NCBI RefSeq assembly: GCF_045032955.1 | Contig: NZ_JBJFZU010000010.1 | Coordinates: 124,001-188,000 of the forward strand | Source: Ornithinicoccus sp045032955 | GTDB taxonomy: Bacteria; Actinomycetota; Actinomycetes; Actinomycetales; Dermatophilaceae | Direction: 5' to 3' | Length of the DNA: 64,000 nt | In this document: piece after piece, positions 1 through 8,312 of the stretch | Position numbering within the stretch: the stretch's first letter is position 1 | Layout: every line of letters starts with the position of its first letter | Program-made: the position numbers and the translations under genes | Notes under the pieces: generated by a model | Told to the model about the DNA's origin: nothing | The model's database searches: none | Seen by the model: only the letters and a program-made list of their open reading frames with translations

Positions 1-1
1 C

Positions 2-913
2 GGCGGGGTCGGCGTCCTGGACCTCGAGGGGCTGTGGACCCGCTACGACGACCCCACCGACGCGCTCGCCGAGATCGCGGCGCTGGAGGGTGAGGCGGCG
101 ACCGCCAGGATGCGCGAGCTGTATGCCGCGCCGGTCCGCGCGGAGCTCATCACCGAGCGGCTGCGCCAGGTGCGCCAGGCCGGGGTCACCGTGGCCGGTG
201 CCCTCTCCCCGCAGCGCACCCAGCAGTACTGGAAGGCGGTGGTCGACGCCGGGGTCGACCTCTTCGTGATCAGGGGCACCACGGTCTCGGCCGAGCACGT
301 CTCCAGCCGGCAGGAGCCGCTCAACCTCAAGCGCTTCATCTACGAGCTCGACGTCCCGGTGATCGTCGGTGGCGCCAGCACCTACACGGCCGCACTGCAC
401 CTGATGCGGACCGGGGCGGCCGGCGTGCTGGTCGGCTTCGGTGGTGGGTCCACGCACCGCACCCGCACCGCCCTCGGCATCCACGCCCCGTTCGCGACGG
501 CCATCGCGGACGTGGCCGCCGCCCGCCGCGACTACCTGGACGAGTCCGGGGGCCGCTACGTGCACGTCATCGCGGACGGCGGCACCAGCGTCTCCGGCGA
601 GCTCGTCAAGGCCGTCGCCTGCGGTGCCGACGCGGTCGTGCTCGGCGCGGCCCTGGCGCGGGCGCAGGAGGCCCCCGGCGGTGGGTTCCACTGGGGGAGC
701 GAGGCCCACCACCCGGAGCTGCCGCGCGGGGAGAAGGTGCACGTGGGCACCGTCGGGACCCTGGAGGAGGTCCTCGTCGGCCCGGCCCGGACCGCCGACG
801 GCACGACCAACATGATGGGCGCCCTGCGCCACGCCATGGCGACCACCGGGTATACGGACCTCAAGGAGTTCCAGCGCGTCGAGGTGGTGGTGGCTCCCTA
901 TGGCGAACGCTGA
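2..913 (+). CDS. guaB3: GuaB3-type IMP dehydrogenase-related protein (5' truncated by window)
   Basis: The reading frame is open from the first bases of the window and ends at TGA 911-913, so the N-terminus lies upstream; about 303 residues are visible. It opens with GGVGVLDLEGLW, followed by a TIM-barrel core of the IMPDH/GMPR superfamily with the glycine-rich phosphate-binding stretch VIADGGTSVSGELVKAVACG and a following GADAVVLGAAL. This is the pattern of the actinobacterial GuaB3 paralogue rather than the catalytic IMPDH (GuaB2), whose CBS domains are not seen here. GuaB3 proteins belong to guanine nucleotide metabolism, and guaA lies 2.5 kb downstream in the same direction, which fits. 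The precise reaction is uncertain; GMP-reductase-like activity has been proposed for the family. Confidence 0.9.
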   Translation, partial: GGVGVLDLEGLWTRYDDPTDALAEIAALEGEAATARMRELYAAPVRAELITERLRQVRQAGVTVAGALSPQRTQQYWKAVVDAGVDLFVIRGTTVSAEHVSSRQEPLNLKRFIYELDVPVIVGGASTYTAALHLMRTGAAGVLVGFGGGSTHRTRTALGIHAPFATAIADVAAARRDYLDESGGRYVHVIADGGTSVSGELVKAVACGADAVVLGAALARAQEAPGGGFHWGSEAHHPELPRGEKVHVGTVGTLEEVLVGPARTADGTTNMMGALRHAMATTGYTDLKEFQRVEVVVAPYGER

Positions 914-2261
914 GCACGGGTCGATGACCGTCAGCCAGGACCCGGTCCACGTGCGTCGCCGCCGGGTGGTGCTGATCGGACTGCTGGTCGCCCTGCTCGT
1001 CGTCGGGTGGGGTCTGACCCGGGTCCTCGGCGGCGGCGACGGTGCCGCCGCACCGGCCGCGCAGGAGAACGGCGAGGCTGCTGCGTCCGGGACCGACGAC
1101 GCCGGGGATGCCGAGGACTCCGGCGACGGAGACGCCGAGACCGCCGAGGGTTCGACCGAGGACGACGGCAACGGCGACGGCGACCCCACGACGGAGGCCG
1201 AGGCCGAGTTCTGGCAGCAGCAGCCCGGCGACCCCGAGCACGCCAGCGACACCACCGCCCTGGAGCAGGTCGACTACCTCACCGGCGGGCTCACACCGAA
1301 GTCGGTGATGGCCTCCGGGCACGGGCTGATGATCGCCAACAACATGATGTACAGCCACACCTCGACCGTCTTCGACAGCCGGACCCGGGAGCAGGTCGCG
1401 GTGCTGGACGACTCCCTGGAGCTGGCCGACTTCGGGATCGAGGGGCACCCGGGCACCTCGAAGGGGTCGCCGGTGGAGGCGGTCTGGACCGAGGACGGGC
1501 GCTACGCCTACGTCTCGCAGTACACGATGTACGGCGAGAACTTCGGCGTCGAGGGCTTCGACGCCTGCACCCGGGACAGCGGCGTCGGACGTTCGTTCGT
1601 CTACCGCTTCGACGCGCAGGAGATGGACTGGGACCAGGTGATCGGGGTCGGCGCGGTGCCCAAGTACCTGGCGATCAGCCCGGACCAGTCACGGCTGCTG
1701 GTGAGCAACTGGTGCGACGAGACCATCTCGGTCATCGACACCGAGAAGGCCGAGGAGGTCGGCGTCATCCCGCTGTCGGCGGCACCCCGGGGCATCGTCA
1801 TCATGCCCGACAACAGGACCGCCTACGCGGTGGCGATGTATGCCGAGCAGCTCTACAAGCTCGACCTCGAGGAGGGCAGCGCCGAGGTCGTGATGAGCAC
1901 GGCGCTGCGACCGCGGCACCTGAACCTCGCCGACGAGGGCCGCACCCTCTACCTCACCACCAGCGCCGGCAACACGATCTTCAAGATCGACACCAGCACC
2001 GACGAGATCGTCGACCAGGTCCAGCCCGGGCTGGAGCCCCGCAGCGTCACCCTCTCCCCGGACGAGAAGGCGCTCTACGTGGTGAACTACAACGACGCCT
2101 CGGTGGCCAAGGTCCGCACCTCCGACATGGAGGTCATCGACACCGTGCCGGTGGACGCCAACCCGATCGGGATCGACTACGACCCGGTCACGAACACCGT
2201 CTGGGTCGCCTGCTACGGCGGCAGCATCTACGTCTTCGACGACCAGAGCACCCTGCTCTGA
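900..2261 (+). CDS. Membrane-anchored YVTN/YncE-type beta-propeller protein
   Basis: The 453-residue protein begins with a short basic segment (VRRRRVVLIG) and one hydrophobic helix at about residues 20-40, then an acidic Gly/Asp/Glu/Thr-rich linker to about residue 100, then a repeated-blade domain. Blades carry YncE/YVTN-type strands such as YLAISPDQSRLLVSN, SVTLSPDEKALYVVN and NPIGIDYDPVTNTVWVA. A signal-anchor topology with an extracellular propeller is inferred. The ATG at 900 overlaps guaB3 by 14 bases; ATG 924 (MTVSQD) is an alternative and no Shine-Dalgarno sequence decides between them. The substrate or ligand cannot be read from sequence. Propellers of this kind often act as surface binding proteins; a quinoprotein-like or electron-transfer role next to a cytochrome oxidase assembly gene is only a guess. 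Confidence 0.85.
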   Translation: MANAEHGSMTVSQDPVHVRRRRVVLIGLLVALLVVGWGLTRVLGGGDGAAAPAAQENGEAAASGTDDAGDAEDSGDGDAETAEGSTEDDGNGDGDPTTEAEAEFWQQQPGDPEHASDTTALEQVDYLTGGLTPKSVMASGHGLMIANNMMYSHTSTVFDSRTREQVAVLDDSLELADFGIEGHPGTSKGSPVEAVWTEDGRYAYVSQYTMYGENFGVEGFDACTRDSGVGRSFVYRFDAQEMDWDQVIGVGAVPKYLAISPDQSRLLVSNWCDETISVIDTEKAEEVGVIPLSAAPRGIVIMPDNRTAYAVAMYAEQLYKLDLEEGSAEVVMSTALRPRHLNLADEGRTLYLTTSAGNTIFKIDTSTDEIVDQVQPGLEPRSVTLSPDEKALYVVNYNDASVAKVRTSDMEVIDTVPVDANPIGIDYDPVTNTVWVACYGGSIYVFDDQSTLL

Positions 2262-2278
2262 CGTCCAGCCGCGTCACC

Positions 2279-2290
2279 TACCCTGGAAGG
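2279..2290 (+). promoter_or_regulatory. -10 element for leaderless SURF1 transcript
   Basis: TACCCT at 2279-2284 ends six bases before the GTG at 2291. This -10-to-start spacing recurs across the window and puts the expected transcription start on the start codon. The GGAAGG that follows could be read as a Shine-Dalgarno sequence but directly abuts the GTG. Confidence 0.55.
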
Positions 2291-3124
2291 GTGATCCGGA
2301 CCGCCCTCAGACCCGCCTGGCTGCTCCTGCTGGGGGTGCTGGTGGCCGTGGTGGTCTCCTTCTACCAGCTGGGGATGTGGCAGCTGGGGGTGAGCTCGAA
2401 CCAGGCCTCCCGCGAGATGGCCGAGCGGCAGGCGGCGCGACCGACGGCGGAGCTGGGGCAGGTGACCGCCCCGCACCAGACGTTCCCCGACGACGGGGCC
2501 GGCCGGTCGGTCGGTGCCGACGGCAGCTACCGGGCAGAGCTGCAGTTCCTCGTCCCGGGACGGCTGCTCGAGGGCCAGTCCGGCTACTGGGTGGTCACCC
2601 CGCTGCGCACGGAGGCCTCCGGTGAGCCGGCGCTGCTGCCGGTGCTGCGCGGCTTCGTCACCGACCCCGCGCAGGCCACCCCGCCGCCGGCCGGCGAGGT
2701 GTCCGTCCTCGGCACGCTGGCCCCGGGGGAGTCCCCGGGCCCCGTCGACCTGCCTGAGGGTCAACGGGGGGCGATCGACACCGCCGACCTGGCCAACGAC
2801 TGGGACGAGCCGATCTACAACGCCTTCCTGTTCCTGGTCGAGCAGGACCCGCCGCCGGCGACCGAAGAGCTGACGCTCGTCCCGCCCCCGGTCTTCGGCG
2901 AGAGCGGGATCGTCTGGCGCAACGTCGGCTACGCGATGCAGTGGTTCGTCTTCGCCGTCTTCGCCGTCTACATGTACGTCCGCTTCCTGCGGGACGCTTC
3001 CCGCGACCCGCGCGAGCCGGCCGACCCTGCCGACCCTGCCGACGGGCACGGTCCGGGACCGACCGGCGCGGCGCATACCGTGACCTCGACATCGACCGCC
3101 CCCGTGAAGGAGCCCACCTCATGA
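2291..3124 (+). CDS. SURF1 family cytochrome oxidase assembly protein
   Basis: The 277-residue protein has an N-terminal membrane helix (residues about 8-25, AWLLLLGVLVAVVVSFYQLG) followed directly by GMWQL, the SURF1 signature region. A soluble periplasmic domain comes next, then a C-terminal helix at about residues 218-238 (MQWFVFAVFAVYMYVRFL). SURF1 proteins assist haem A insertion and assembly of aa3-type cytochrome c oxidase at the membrane. The long open frame continues upstream without a stop, but that part is a shadow of the propeller gene. GTG 2291 is chosen because SURF1 homology starts there and a -10 hexamer sits just in front. The stop overlaps the next ATG (ATGA at 3121). The acidic/proline tail after the second helix is probably disordered. 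Confidence 0.85.
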   Translation: MIRTALRPAWLLLLGVLVAVVVSFYQLGMWQLGVSSNQASREMAERQAARPTAELGQVTAPHQTFPDDGAGRSVGADGSYRAELQFLVPGRLLEGQSGYWVVTPLRTEASGEPALLPVLRGFVTDPAQATPPPAGEVSVLGTLAPGESPGPVDLPEGQRGAIDTADLANDWDEPIYNAFLFLVEQDPPPATEELTLVPPPVFGESGIVWRNVGYAMQWFVFAVFAVYMYVRFLRDASRDPREPADPADPADGHGPGPTGAAHTVTSTSTAPVKEPTS

Positions 3125-3456
3125 GCCCCCGTGCCAAGCTCACGTTCTTCCGCCTGATGGCCTTCGTGGTGGGTGTCGGCCTGCTGCTGCTGGTGGTGCA
3201 CATGGTGCTGCGCTACGGCTTCGACAACGGTGCCCTGGAGTGGTGGCCCTCCCCGCACGGGTGGGTCTACATGGTCTACCTGGTGGCGACCGCGCTGCTC
3301 GGGTTCGAGCTGCGGTGGAGCCTGGGCAGGATGGTGGGCGTGATGCTCGCCGGGTGCATACCCTTCCTGTCGTTCTGGGTCGAGCACCGGGTGGCGCGCG
3401 ACGCCCGCGCCCGGATCGAGGCCCGCGGATCCGACGCCGGTAGGGTTGTCGCGTGA
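3121..3456 (+). CDS. DUF3817 integral membrane protein
   Basis: This 111-residue protein starts at the ATG that overlaps the SURF1 stop. It has three predicted membrane helices (about residues 10-30, 48-65, 68-88), a WWPSPHGWVYMVYLV segment typical of DUF3817, and a basic C-terminal tail. DUF3817 proteins are short actinobacterial membrane proteins of unknown function that are recurrently encoded just upstream of guaA, as here. The last bases of the gene contain the predicted -10 element of guaA, and its TGA overlaps the guaA GTG (GTGA at 3453). No function is assigned. Confidence 0.85.
   Translation: MSPRAKLTFFRLMAFVVGVGLLLLVVHMVLRYGFDNGALEWWPSPHGWVYMVYLVATALLGFELRWSLGRMVGVMLAGCIPFLSFWVEHRVARDARARIEARGSDAGRVVA
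3441..3452 (+). promoter_or_regulatory. -10 element for leaderless guaA transcript
   Basis: TAGGGT at 3441-3446 lies inside the end of the DUF3817 gene and ends six bases before the guaA GTG at 3453. guaA could therefore be transcribed on its own as a leaderless mRNA in addition to readthrough from the upstream genes. Confidence 0.55.
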
Positions 3457-5117
3457 CCTCAGCACCCCCGCTCGGCCGCCGGCCGGAAACGGTGCTGGTC
3501 GTCGACTTCGGCGCCCAGTACGCCCAGCTCATCGCCCGCCGGGTCCGCGAGGCGGACTGCTACAGCGAGGTGGTGCCGCACACGATGCCGGCCGAGGAGA
3601 TGCTCGCCAAGGAGCCGGCCGCGATCATCCTCTCCGGGGGACCCGCCTCGGTGTATGCGCCCGGCGCCCCCGCGCTGGACGAAGCGGTCGTCACCGCCGG
3701 GGTCCCGGTGCTGGGGATCTGCTACGGCTTCCAGGTGATGGCGCAGGCGCTCGGCGGCACCGTCGCGCGCACGGGTCGTCGTGAGTACGGCCAGACCGAC
3801 GCCTCCGTCGCCGGTGCGCCGAGCACCCTCTTCACCGGGCAGCCGGAGCAGCAGGTCGTCTGGATGTCGCACGGCGACGCGGTCACCGAGGCCCCGGACG
3901 GGTGCGCGGTCACCGCCCGCACGGACGGCGCCCCGGTCGCCGCCTTCGAGGACGACGAGCGGCGTCTCTACGGGGTGCAGTGGCACCCCGAGGTGCTGCA
4001 CTCCGCCCACGGGCAGCAGGTGCTGAGCAACTTCCTCACCCACGGGGCGGGGCTGTCCGGGTCGTGGACCAGCGAGAACGTGGCCGAACGGCTGGTGGAG
4101 CAGGCACGTGAGCAGATCGGTGCCGACCACGTGATCTGCGGGCTGTCCGGTGGCGTCGACTCCTCGGTGGCGGCCGCCATCGTGCAGCGGGCGGTCGGGG
4201 ACCAGCTCACCTGCGTCTTCGTCGACCACGGGCTGCTCCGGCAGGGGGAGGCCGAGCAGGTGGAGACCGACTTCGTCGCGGCGACCGGGGTCGACCTGGT
4301 GGTCGTCGACGCCAGGGACCGCTTCCTGGACGCGCTGGCCGGGGTCAGCGACCCGGAGGAGAAGCGCAAGATCATCGGACGCGAGTTCATCCGCGTCTTC
4401 GAGCAGGCGGCCCGCGACATCGTCGCCGCGCACGCGCCCCGTGTCGACCGGCCCGCCGATGGGTCCGGCGAGGGTCAGCAGGACGGCGCGCAGCAGGGCG
4501 GCGCCCGCGAGGACGGCGAGCACCCGGTGCGCTGGTTGGTGCAGGGCACCCTCTACCCGGACGTGGTGGAGTCCGGCGGCGGGAGCGGCGCCGCCAACAT
4601 CAAGAGCCACCACAACGTGGGCGGCCTGCCGGACGACCTGCAGTTCCAGCTCATCGAGCCGCTGCGCTCGCTGTTCAAGGACGAGGTGCGCCAGGTCGGC
4701 CTGCAGCTCGGGGTGCCCGAGGGCATCGTCTGGCGACAGCCGTTCCCCGGCCCGGGGCTGGGCATCCGCATCATCGGCGAGGTGACCGGTGACCGGCTCG
4801 ACGTGCTCCGCCGGGCGGACGCCATCGCCCGGGAGGAGCTGACCGCGGCGGGGCTGGACCGGGAGATCTGGCAGTGCCCGGTGGTGCTGCTGGCCGACGT
4901 GCGCTCGGTCGGGGTGCAGGGCGACGGGCGGACCTACGGTCACCCGGTGGTGCTGCGCCCGGTCTCCTCCGAGGACGCGATGACCGCCGACTGGACGAGG
5001 CTGCCCTACGAGGTGCTGGCTCGGGTGTCCTCCCGGATCACGAACGAGGTCGAGGAGGTCAACCGGGTGGTCCTCGACGTGACCAGCAAGCCACCCGGGA
5101 CGATCGAGTGGGAGTGA
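3453..5117 (+). CDS. guaA: GMP synthase (glutamine-hydrolysing)
   Basis: GuaA converts XMP, glutamine and ATP to GMP in the cytoplasm. The protein has 554 residues. The class I amidotransferase domain carries the nucleophile in VLGICYGFQ (Cys90) and the triad histidine in WHPEV (about 180). The ATP-pyrophosphatase domain follows with the P-loop GLSGGVDSS (about 230), and the C-terminal dimerisation domain ends in the usual KPPGTIEWE. The enzyme is usually about 525 residues. The excess is a hydrophilic Gly/Gln/Asp/Glu-rich stretch at about 328-350, just before the conserved LVQGTLYPDVVES; it reads as an in-frame surface-loop insertion. The start overlaps DUF3817 and the stop overlaps the start of murT. 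Confidence 0.97.
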   Translation: MTSAPPLGRRPETVLVVDFGAQYAQLIARRVREADCYSEVVPHTMPAEEMLAKEPAAIILSGGPASVYAPGAPALDEAVVTAGVPVLGICYGFQVMAQALGGTVARTGRREYGQTDASVAGAPSTLFTGQPEQQVVWMSHGDAVTEAPDGCAVTARTDGAPVAAFEDDERRLYGVQWHPEVLHSAHGQQVLSNFLTHGAGLSGSWTSENVAERLVEQAREQIGADHVICGLSGGVDSSVAAAIVQRAVGDQLTCVFVDHGLLRQGEAEQVETDFVAATGVDLVVVDARDRFLDALAGVSDPEEKRKIIGREFIRVFEQAARDIVAAHAPRVDRPADGSGEGQQDGAQQGGAREDGEHPVRWLVQGTLYPDVVESGGGSGAANIKSHHNVGGLPDDLQFQLIEPLRSLFKDEVRQVGLQLGVPEGIVWRQPFPGPGLGIRIIGEVTGDRLDVLRRADAIAREELTAAGLDREIWQCPVVLLADVRSVGVQGDGRTYGHPVVLRPVSSEDAMTADWTRLPYEVLARVSSRITNEVEEVNRVVLDVTSKPPGTIEWE

Positions 5118-6427
5118 GGACCACGCTCGCGCTCGCGGCCGGCAAGGCGGCGCGGGTGGCGTCCCGGCTGCGCGGCGGCGGGTCCGCCCTGCCCGGGCTG
5201 GTCGCGGAGCGGATCGACCCGAAGGTGCTGGCGCACACCCTGGGATCGCTGCCCCGGGGGGTGGTCGTGGTCAGCGGCACCAACGGCAAGACCACCACCA
5301 CCAAGATGCTGGTGGCGCTGCTGCGGGCGCACGACCTGGAGGTCTTCACCAACCCCACCGGTTCGAACTTCACCCGCGGGGTCATCTCCTCGCTGCTGGG
5401 GGAGGTCGGTCTCAGCGGCCGGCTGCGCGCGGACATCGCGGTCGTGGAGCTGGACGAGGCGCACGCGCTGCACTTCGCCGCCCAGGTCCCTCCGGAGCAC
5501 GCCCTGCTGCTGAACGTCGCGCGGGACCAGCTGGACCGTTTCGCCGAGATCGACCACACCGCCCGGCTGCTCACCACGCTGGCCTCGGCGACCAGCCGGG
5601 GGCTCGTCCTCAACGCCGACGACTCCTTCATCTCCCGGATCCGCGACCACGCCGCGCCGGGCGTGCAGGTCGACTGGTTCGGGGTGGACCCGAGCATCGC
5701 GGACCGGCTCCCCGAGCTGCAGGAGGCGGACGTCCGCTTCGAGGCGGCGCAGGAGCGCCCGGAGCCCGGTGACGAGGACGCCCTGCTGCTGCCGGCCGAC
5801 GACGGCCGCACCCTCACCGTGCGGTTCCCGGGGGAGGGCATCGCCGACGTGGGCCCGCTGCAGCTGCGGCAGCGGGGGCTGGCGGCGATGATCAACGCCA
5901 CCGCCGCGAGCGCGATGGCCCGGCAGCTGCTCGGGGCGGACTTCTCCGCGGAGCGGGCGGCGCAGGCGCTGTCGACCGTCTCCCCGCCGTTCGGCCGGGG
6001 CGAGGTGATCGACGCCGGTGGTGCGCCGCTGGAGCTGGTGCTGGTCAAGAACCCCGCCGGGTTCACGGTGGCGCTGGGCACCTACGGCTCCGAGCCGGTG
6101 AGCACCATGGTCGCCATCAACGACAACTACGCCGACGGGCGGGACGTCTCCTGGCTGTACGACGTGTCCTTCGAGTCGCTGCGCGGGCAGGGGGTGACGC
6201 TCACCTCGGGGGTGCGCGCCTGGGACATGGCCCTGCGGCTGCGCTACGACGGGGTGGAGGTCGACGGCGTCGAGCCGGACCTGGACGCCGCCCTGGACCG
6301 CTTCCTGGCCCAGAACACCGGGCGACCCAGCCGGATCTTCTGCACCTACACCGCCATGATGCAGCTGCGCCGCCGGCTGGGTGACCGTTTCGGCCTGGCC
6401 CGTTTCGGAGAGGACCCGCAGCCATGA
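5114..6427 (+). CDS. murT: MurT, lipid II isoglutaminyl synthase Mur ligase-like subunit
   Basis: With GatD, MurT amidates the alpha-carboxyl of D-Glu in the lipid II stem peptide. The 437-residue protein has the Mur-ligase P-loop VVSGTNGKTTTTKML (about 47-61), a central domain with VVELDEAHAL and the DQLDRF loop, and the C-terminal DUF1727 domain with AINDNYADGRDVSW, the region holding the catalytic Asp of the amidating complex. GTG 5114 overlaps the guaA stop (GTGA) and gives the usual N-terminus, VRTTLALAAGKAAR; GTG 5108 is an in-frame alternative. The Cys4 zinc ribbon described in studied MurT proteins is missing: only one cysteine is present, near the C-terminus. The stop overlaps gatD, so translational coupling is likely. 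Confidence 0.92.
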   Translation: MRTTLALAAGKAARVASRLRGGGSALPGLVAERIDPKVLAHTLGSLPRGVVVVSGTNGKTTTTKMLVALLRAHDLEVFTNPTGSNFTRGVISSLLGEVGLSGRLRADIAVVELDEAHALHFAAQVPPEHALLLNVARDQLDRFAEIDHTARLLTTLASATSRGLVLNADDSFISRIRDHAAPGVQVDWFGVDPSIADRLPELQEADVRFEAAQERPEPGDEDALLLPADDGRTLTVRFPGEGIADVGPLQLRQRGLAAMINATAASAMARQLLGADFSAERAAQALSTVSPPFGRGEVIDAGGAPLELVLVKNPAGFTVALGTYGSEPVSTMVAINDNYADGRDVSWLYDVSFESLRGQGVTLTSGVRAWDMALRLRYDGVEVDGVEPDLDAALDRFLAQNTGRPSRIFCTYTAMMQLRRRLGDRFGLARFGEDPQP

Positions 6428-7221
6428 CCGAGCAGCAAGGGGTGGCCGTCGCGCTGCCCGACGACGTCGCGGCGATGGCGGACGTGCCCGCCGACAAGGG
6501 CGAGGTGCACCTGGTCCATCTGTACCCGCGGGAGATGAGCATCTACGGCGACCTGGGCAACACCCGGTGCCTCGCGGCCCGGCTGCGCTGGCACGGGTAC
6601 ACGCCGGTGGTGCACGACCACCACCCGGGCGCCCGGTGGCCGGAGCGCGCCGACATCATCCTCGGCGGCGGTGGCCAGGACAGCGGGCAGGTACGGGTGA
6701 CCGACGACCTGGCCCGGCACGCCGACCGGCTCCGCGCCCTGGCGGCCGACGGGGTGCCGATGCTGATGATCTGCGGGATGTACCAGCTGCTCGGCGAGGC
6801 GTTCATCACCGTCGAGGGGCAACGGCTGCCGGGCCTGGGCATCCTGGACGTCACCACCCGTGGCAACGCCACCCGGATGATCGGGCCGGTCGTCCTGGAG
6901 ACCTCCTTCGGCCCCGTGGTCGGCTACGAGAACCACTCCGGGTCCACCGTCCTGGGGGAGGGGCAGGAGAGCTTCGGGCGGGTCCGGCACGGCCAGGGCA
7001 ACAACGGCACGGACGGCACCGAGGGGGCACGGACCAGGCACGTCATCGGGTCCTACCTGCACGGCCCGATCCTGCCGGCCAACCCCGGCCTCGCCGACGG
7101 GCTTCTGGCGCTGGCGGCGCGCCGGGCCACCGGTGAGTGGGTGCCGGGTGAGGTGGACGACACCCTCGCGCACCGGGCGCACCAGGCCCAGGTGCGCAGG
7201 CTGCTGCGCACCGCCGGCTAG
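6424..7221 (+). CDS. gatD: GatD, lipid II isoglutaminyl synthase glutaminase subunit
   Basis: This is a 265-residue class I glutamine amidotransferase that supplies ammonia to MurT. The nucleophile motif is MLMICGMYQLLGE (Cys about 118) and the catalytic histidine lies in SYLHGPILPANP (about 205); VGYENHSG and a glycine-rich DIILGGGGQDSGQ precede and flank them as in CobB/CobQ-like GatD proteins. The ATG overlaps the murT stop by four bases. A segment EGARTRHVIG before the histidine follows a short Gly/Asn-rich loop. The stop overlaps, tail to tail by four bases, the stop of the convergent membrane-protein gene, so no room remains for a separate terminator. Confidence 0.92.
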   Translation: MTEQQGVAVALPDDVAAMADVPADKGEVHLVHLYPREMSIYGDLGNTRCLAARLRWHGYTPVVHDHHPGARWPERADIILGGGGQDSGQVRVTDDLARHADRLRALAADGVPMLMICGMYQLLGEAFITVEGQRLPGLGILDVTTRGNATRMIGPVVLETSFGPVVGYENHSGSTVLGEGQESFGRVRHGQGNNGTDGTEGARTRHVIGSYLHGPILPANPGLADGLLALAARRATGEWVPGEVDDTLAHRAHQAQVRRLLRTAG

Positions 7222-8312
7222 GTCCGGACCGCGGCCCGGCCGGGCCCGGCCCACCAGGACGCCAGGGCGGCCAGCCCGAAGGGCACCACCAGCAGGTGCG
7301 CGTAGATCGCGTACAGCAGGGCGGTGGCCGACGCCGCGCCCGGGTCCCCGCCGAGCAGGACCAGCAGACCGGCGGTGCCCACCTCGGTGATCCCCAGGCC
7401 TCCCGGGGTCACCGCGACCACGGTGAGCAGCTGGCGGAAGGTGTAAGCGCAGATGAGCTCGGCCAGCGGCAGGTCCAGGCCGACCACCCGGGCGGCGACG
7501 AGATAGAGCCCGAAGAGCAGCACGAACTGGCCCACCATGCCCAGCGTCATCAGCAGGCCACCGGAGCGGACCACGCTCTCCAGCCGCCGTCGCTGGTCAC
7601 TGATCAGGTGGTCGACCCCCCGACCTCGACGCACCCGGTGGCGCACCGGGGTCAGCAGGACGCGCAGCAGCGAGGAGATCAGCGCGGCGACCCGGTCGGA
7701 GTGCACGACCAGGACCGAGACGACCACCAGGGCCGCCCCGATGCCACCGGCGACGAAGGCCCCGCGCACCACCACGTCGGGCGCCTCGATCGGCCCGGCG
7801 ACCAGCACCAGGCAGCCGATGACCGGGAGCGCGATCCGGGCCAGCACGTTCCACAGCCCGGTCACCATCAGGGAGCTGGAGATCTCCCGCTTCGCGAAGC
7901 CCCAGGAGCGGTACATCAGCACCGTCGCCCCCAGCCCCAGCGCCGCCCCCAGCGGCACCAGGTTGGCGATGGTGGCGGACACGGCGTTCGCCTTGAGCGC
8001 CTGCACGTGGCCGAGCCCGGGCAGGGACCCGACCAGCACCCAGGTGTAGCTGACCAGGCCGGCGAGCAGCAGCACCCCCATCAGCACCGCGGTGCCCGGG
8101 CGGACCCGGGACAGCTGCGCCCAGATCTGTGCCCACGAGGTGTCCAGGAAGTAGGGCAGCCCGTAGGCGATGAGAAGCCCTGCGATCACCATCCCCACGG
8201 CCGAGCTGGCGACGTCGCGCCGGCGGAACCGTCGCAGCGTGGGATCGGTGTCGACATCGCCACCGACATCGACATCCGGTCCGGTCGAGACCCCTGGCCG
8301 CCCCGCCGTCAT
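7218..8312 (-). CDS. YbhN/lysylphosphatidylglycerol synthetase-like TM (flippase-like) protein
   Basis: A 364-residue integral membrane protein with about eight hydrophobic helices. The motif RQLLTVVAVTPGGLGITEVG near the C-terminus is characteristic of the UPF0104/DUF2156-associated LPG synthase transmembrane family (YbhN-like). Members without the catalytic domain are proposed lipid or lipid-linked sugar flippases; the substrate is not known here. ATG 8312 is chosen because it overlaps the stop of the upstream gene (ATGA) and because the longer upstream frame lies over that gene. About 50 hydrophilic residues precede the first helix. It is the last gene of a three-gene minus-strand membrane operon that begins at 9171. 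Confidence 0.82.
   Translation of the reverse strand: MTAGRPGVSTGPDVDVGGDVDTDPTLRRFRRRDVASSAVGMVIAGLLIAYGLPYFLDTSWAQIWAQLSRVRPGTAVLMGVLLLAGLVSYTWVLVGSLPGLGHVQALKANAVSATIANLVPLGAALGLGATVLMYRSWGFAKREISSSLMVTGLWNVLARIALPVIGCLVLVAGPIEAPDVVVRGAFVAGGIGAALVVVSVLVVHSDRVAALISSLLRVLLTPVRHRVRRGRGVDHLISDQRRRLESVVRSGGLLMTLGMVGQFVLLFGLYLVAARVVGLDLPLAELICAYTFRQLLTVVAVTPGGLGITEVGTAGLLVLLGGDPGAASATALLYAIYAHLLVVPFGLAALASWWAGPGRAAVRT

Noticed and set aside
1007..3124. 705-residue fusion of an Arg-rich N-terminus with SURF1
   Set aside because: The N-terminal 430 residues are the out-of-frame translation of the propeller gene; SURF1 begins at GTG 2291.
4874..5113. N-terminal extension of MurT within guaA
   Set aside because: It overlaps the conserved guaA C-terminus out of frame; the family start and a GTGA overlap support 5114.
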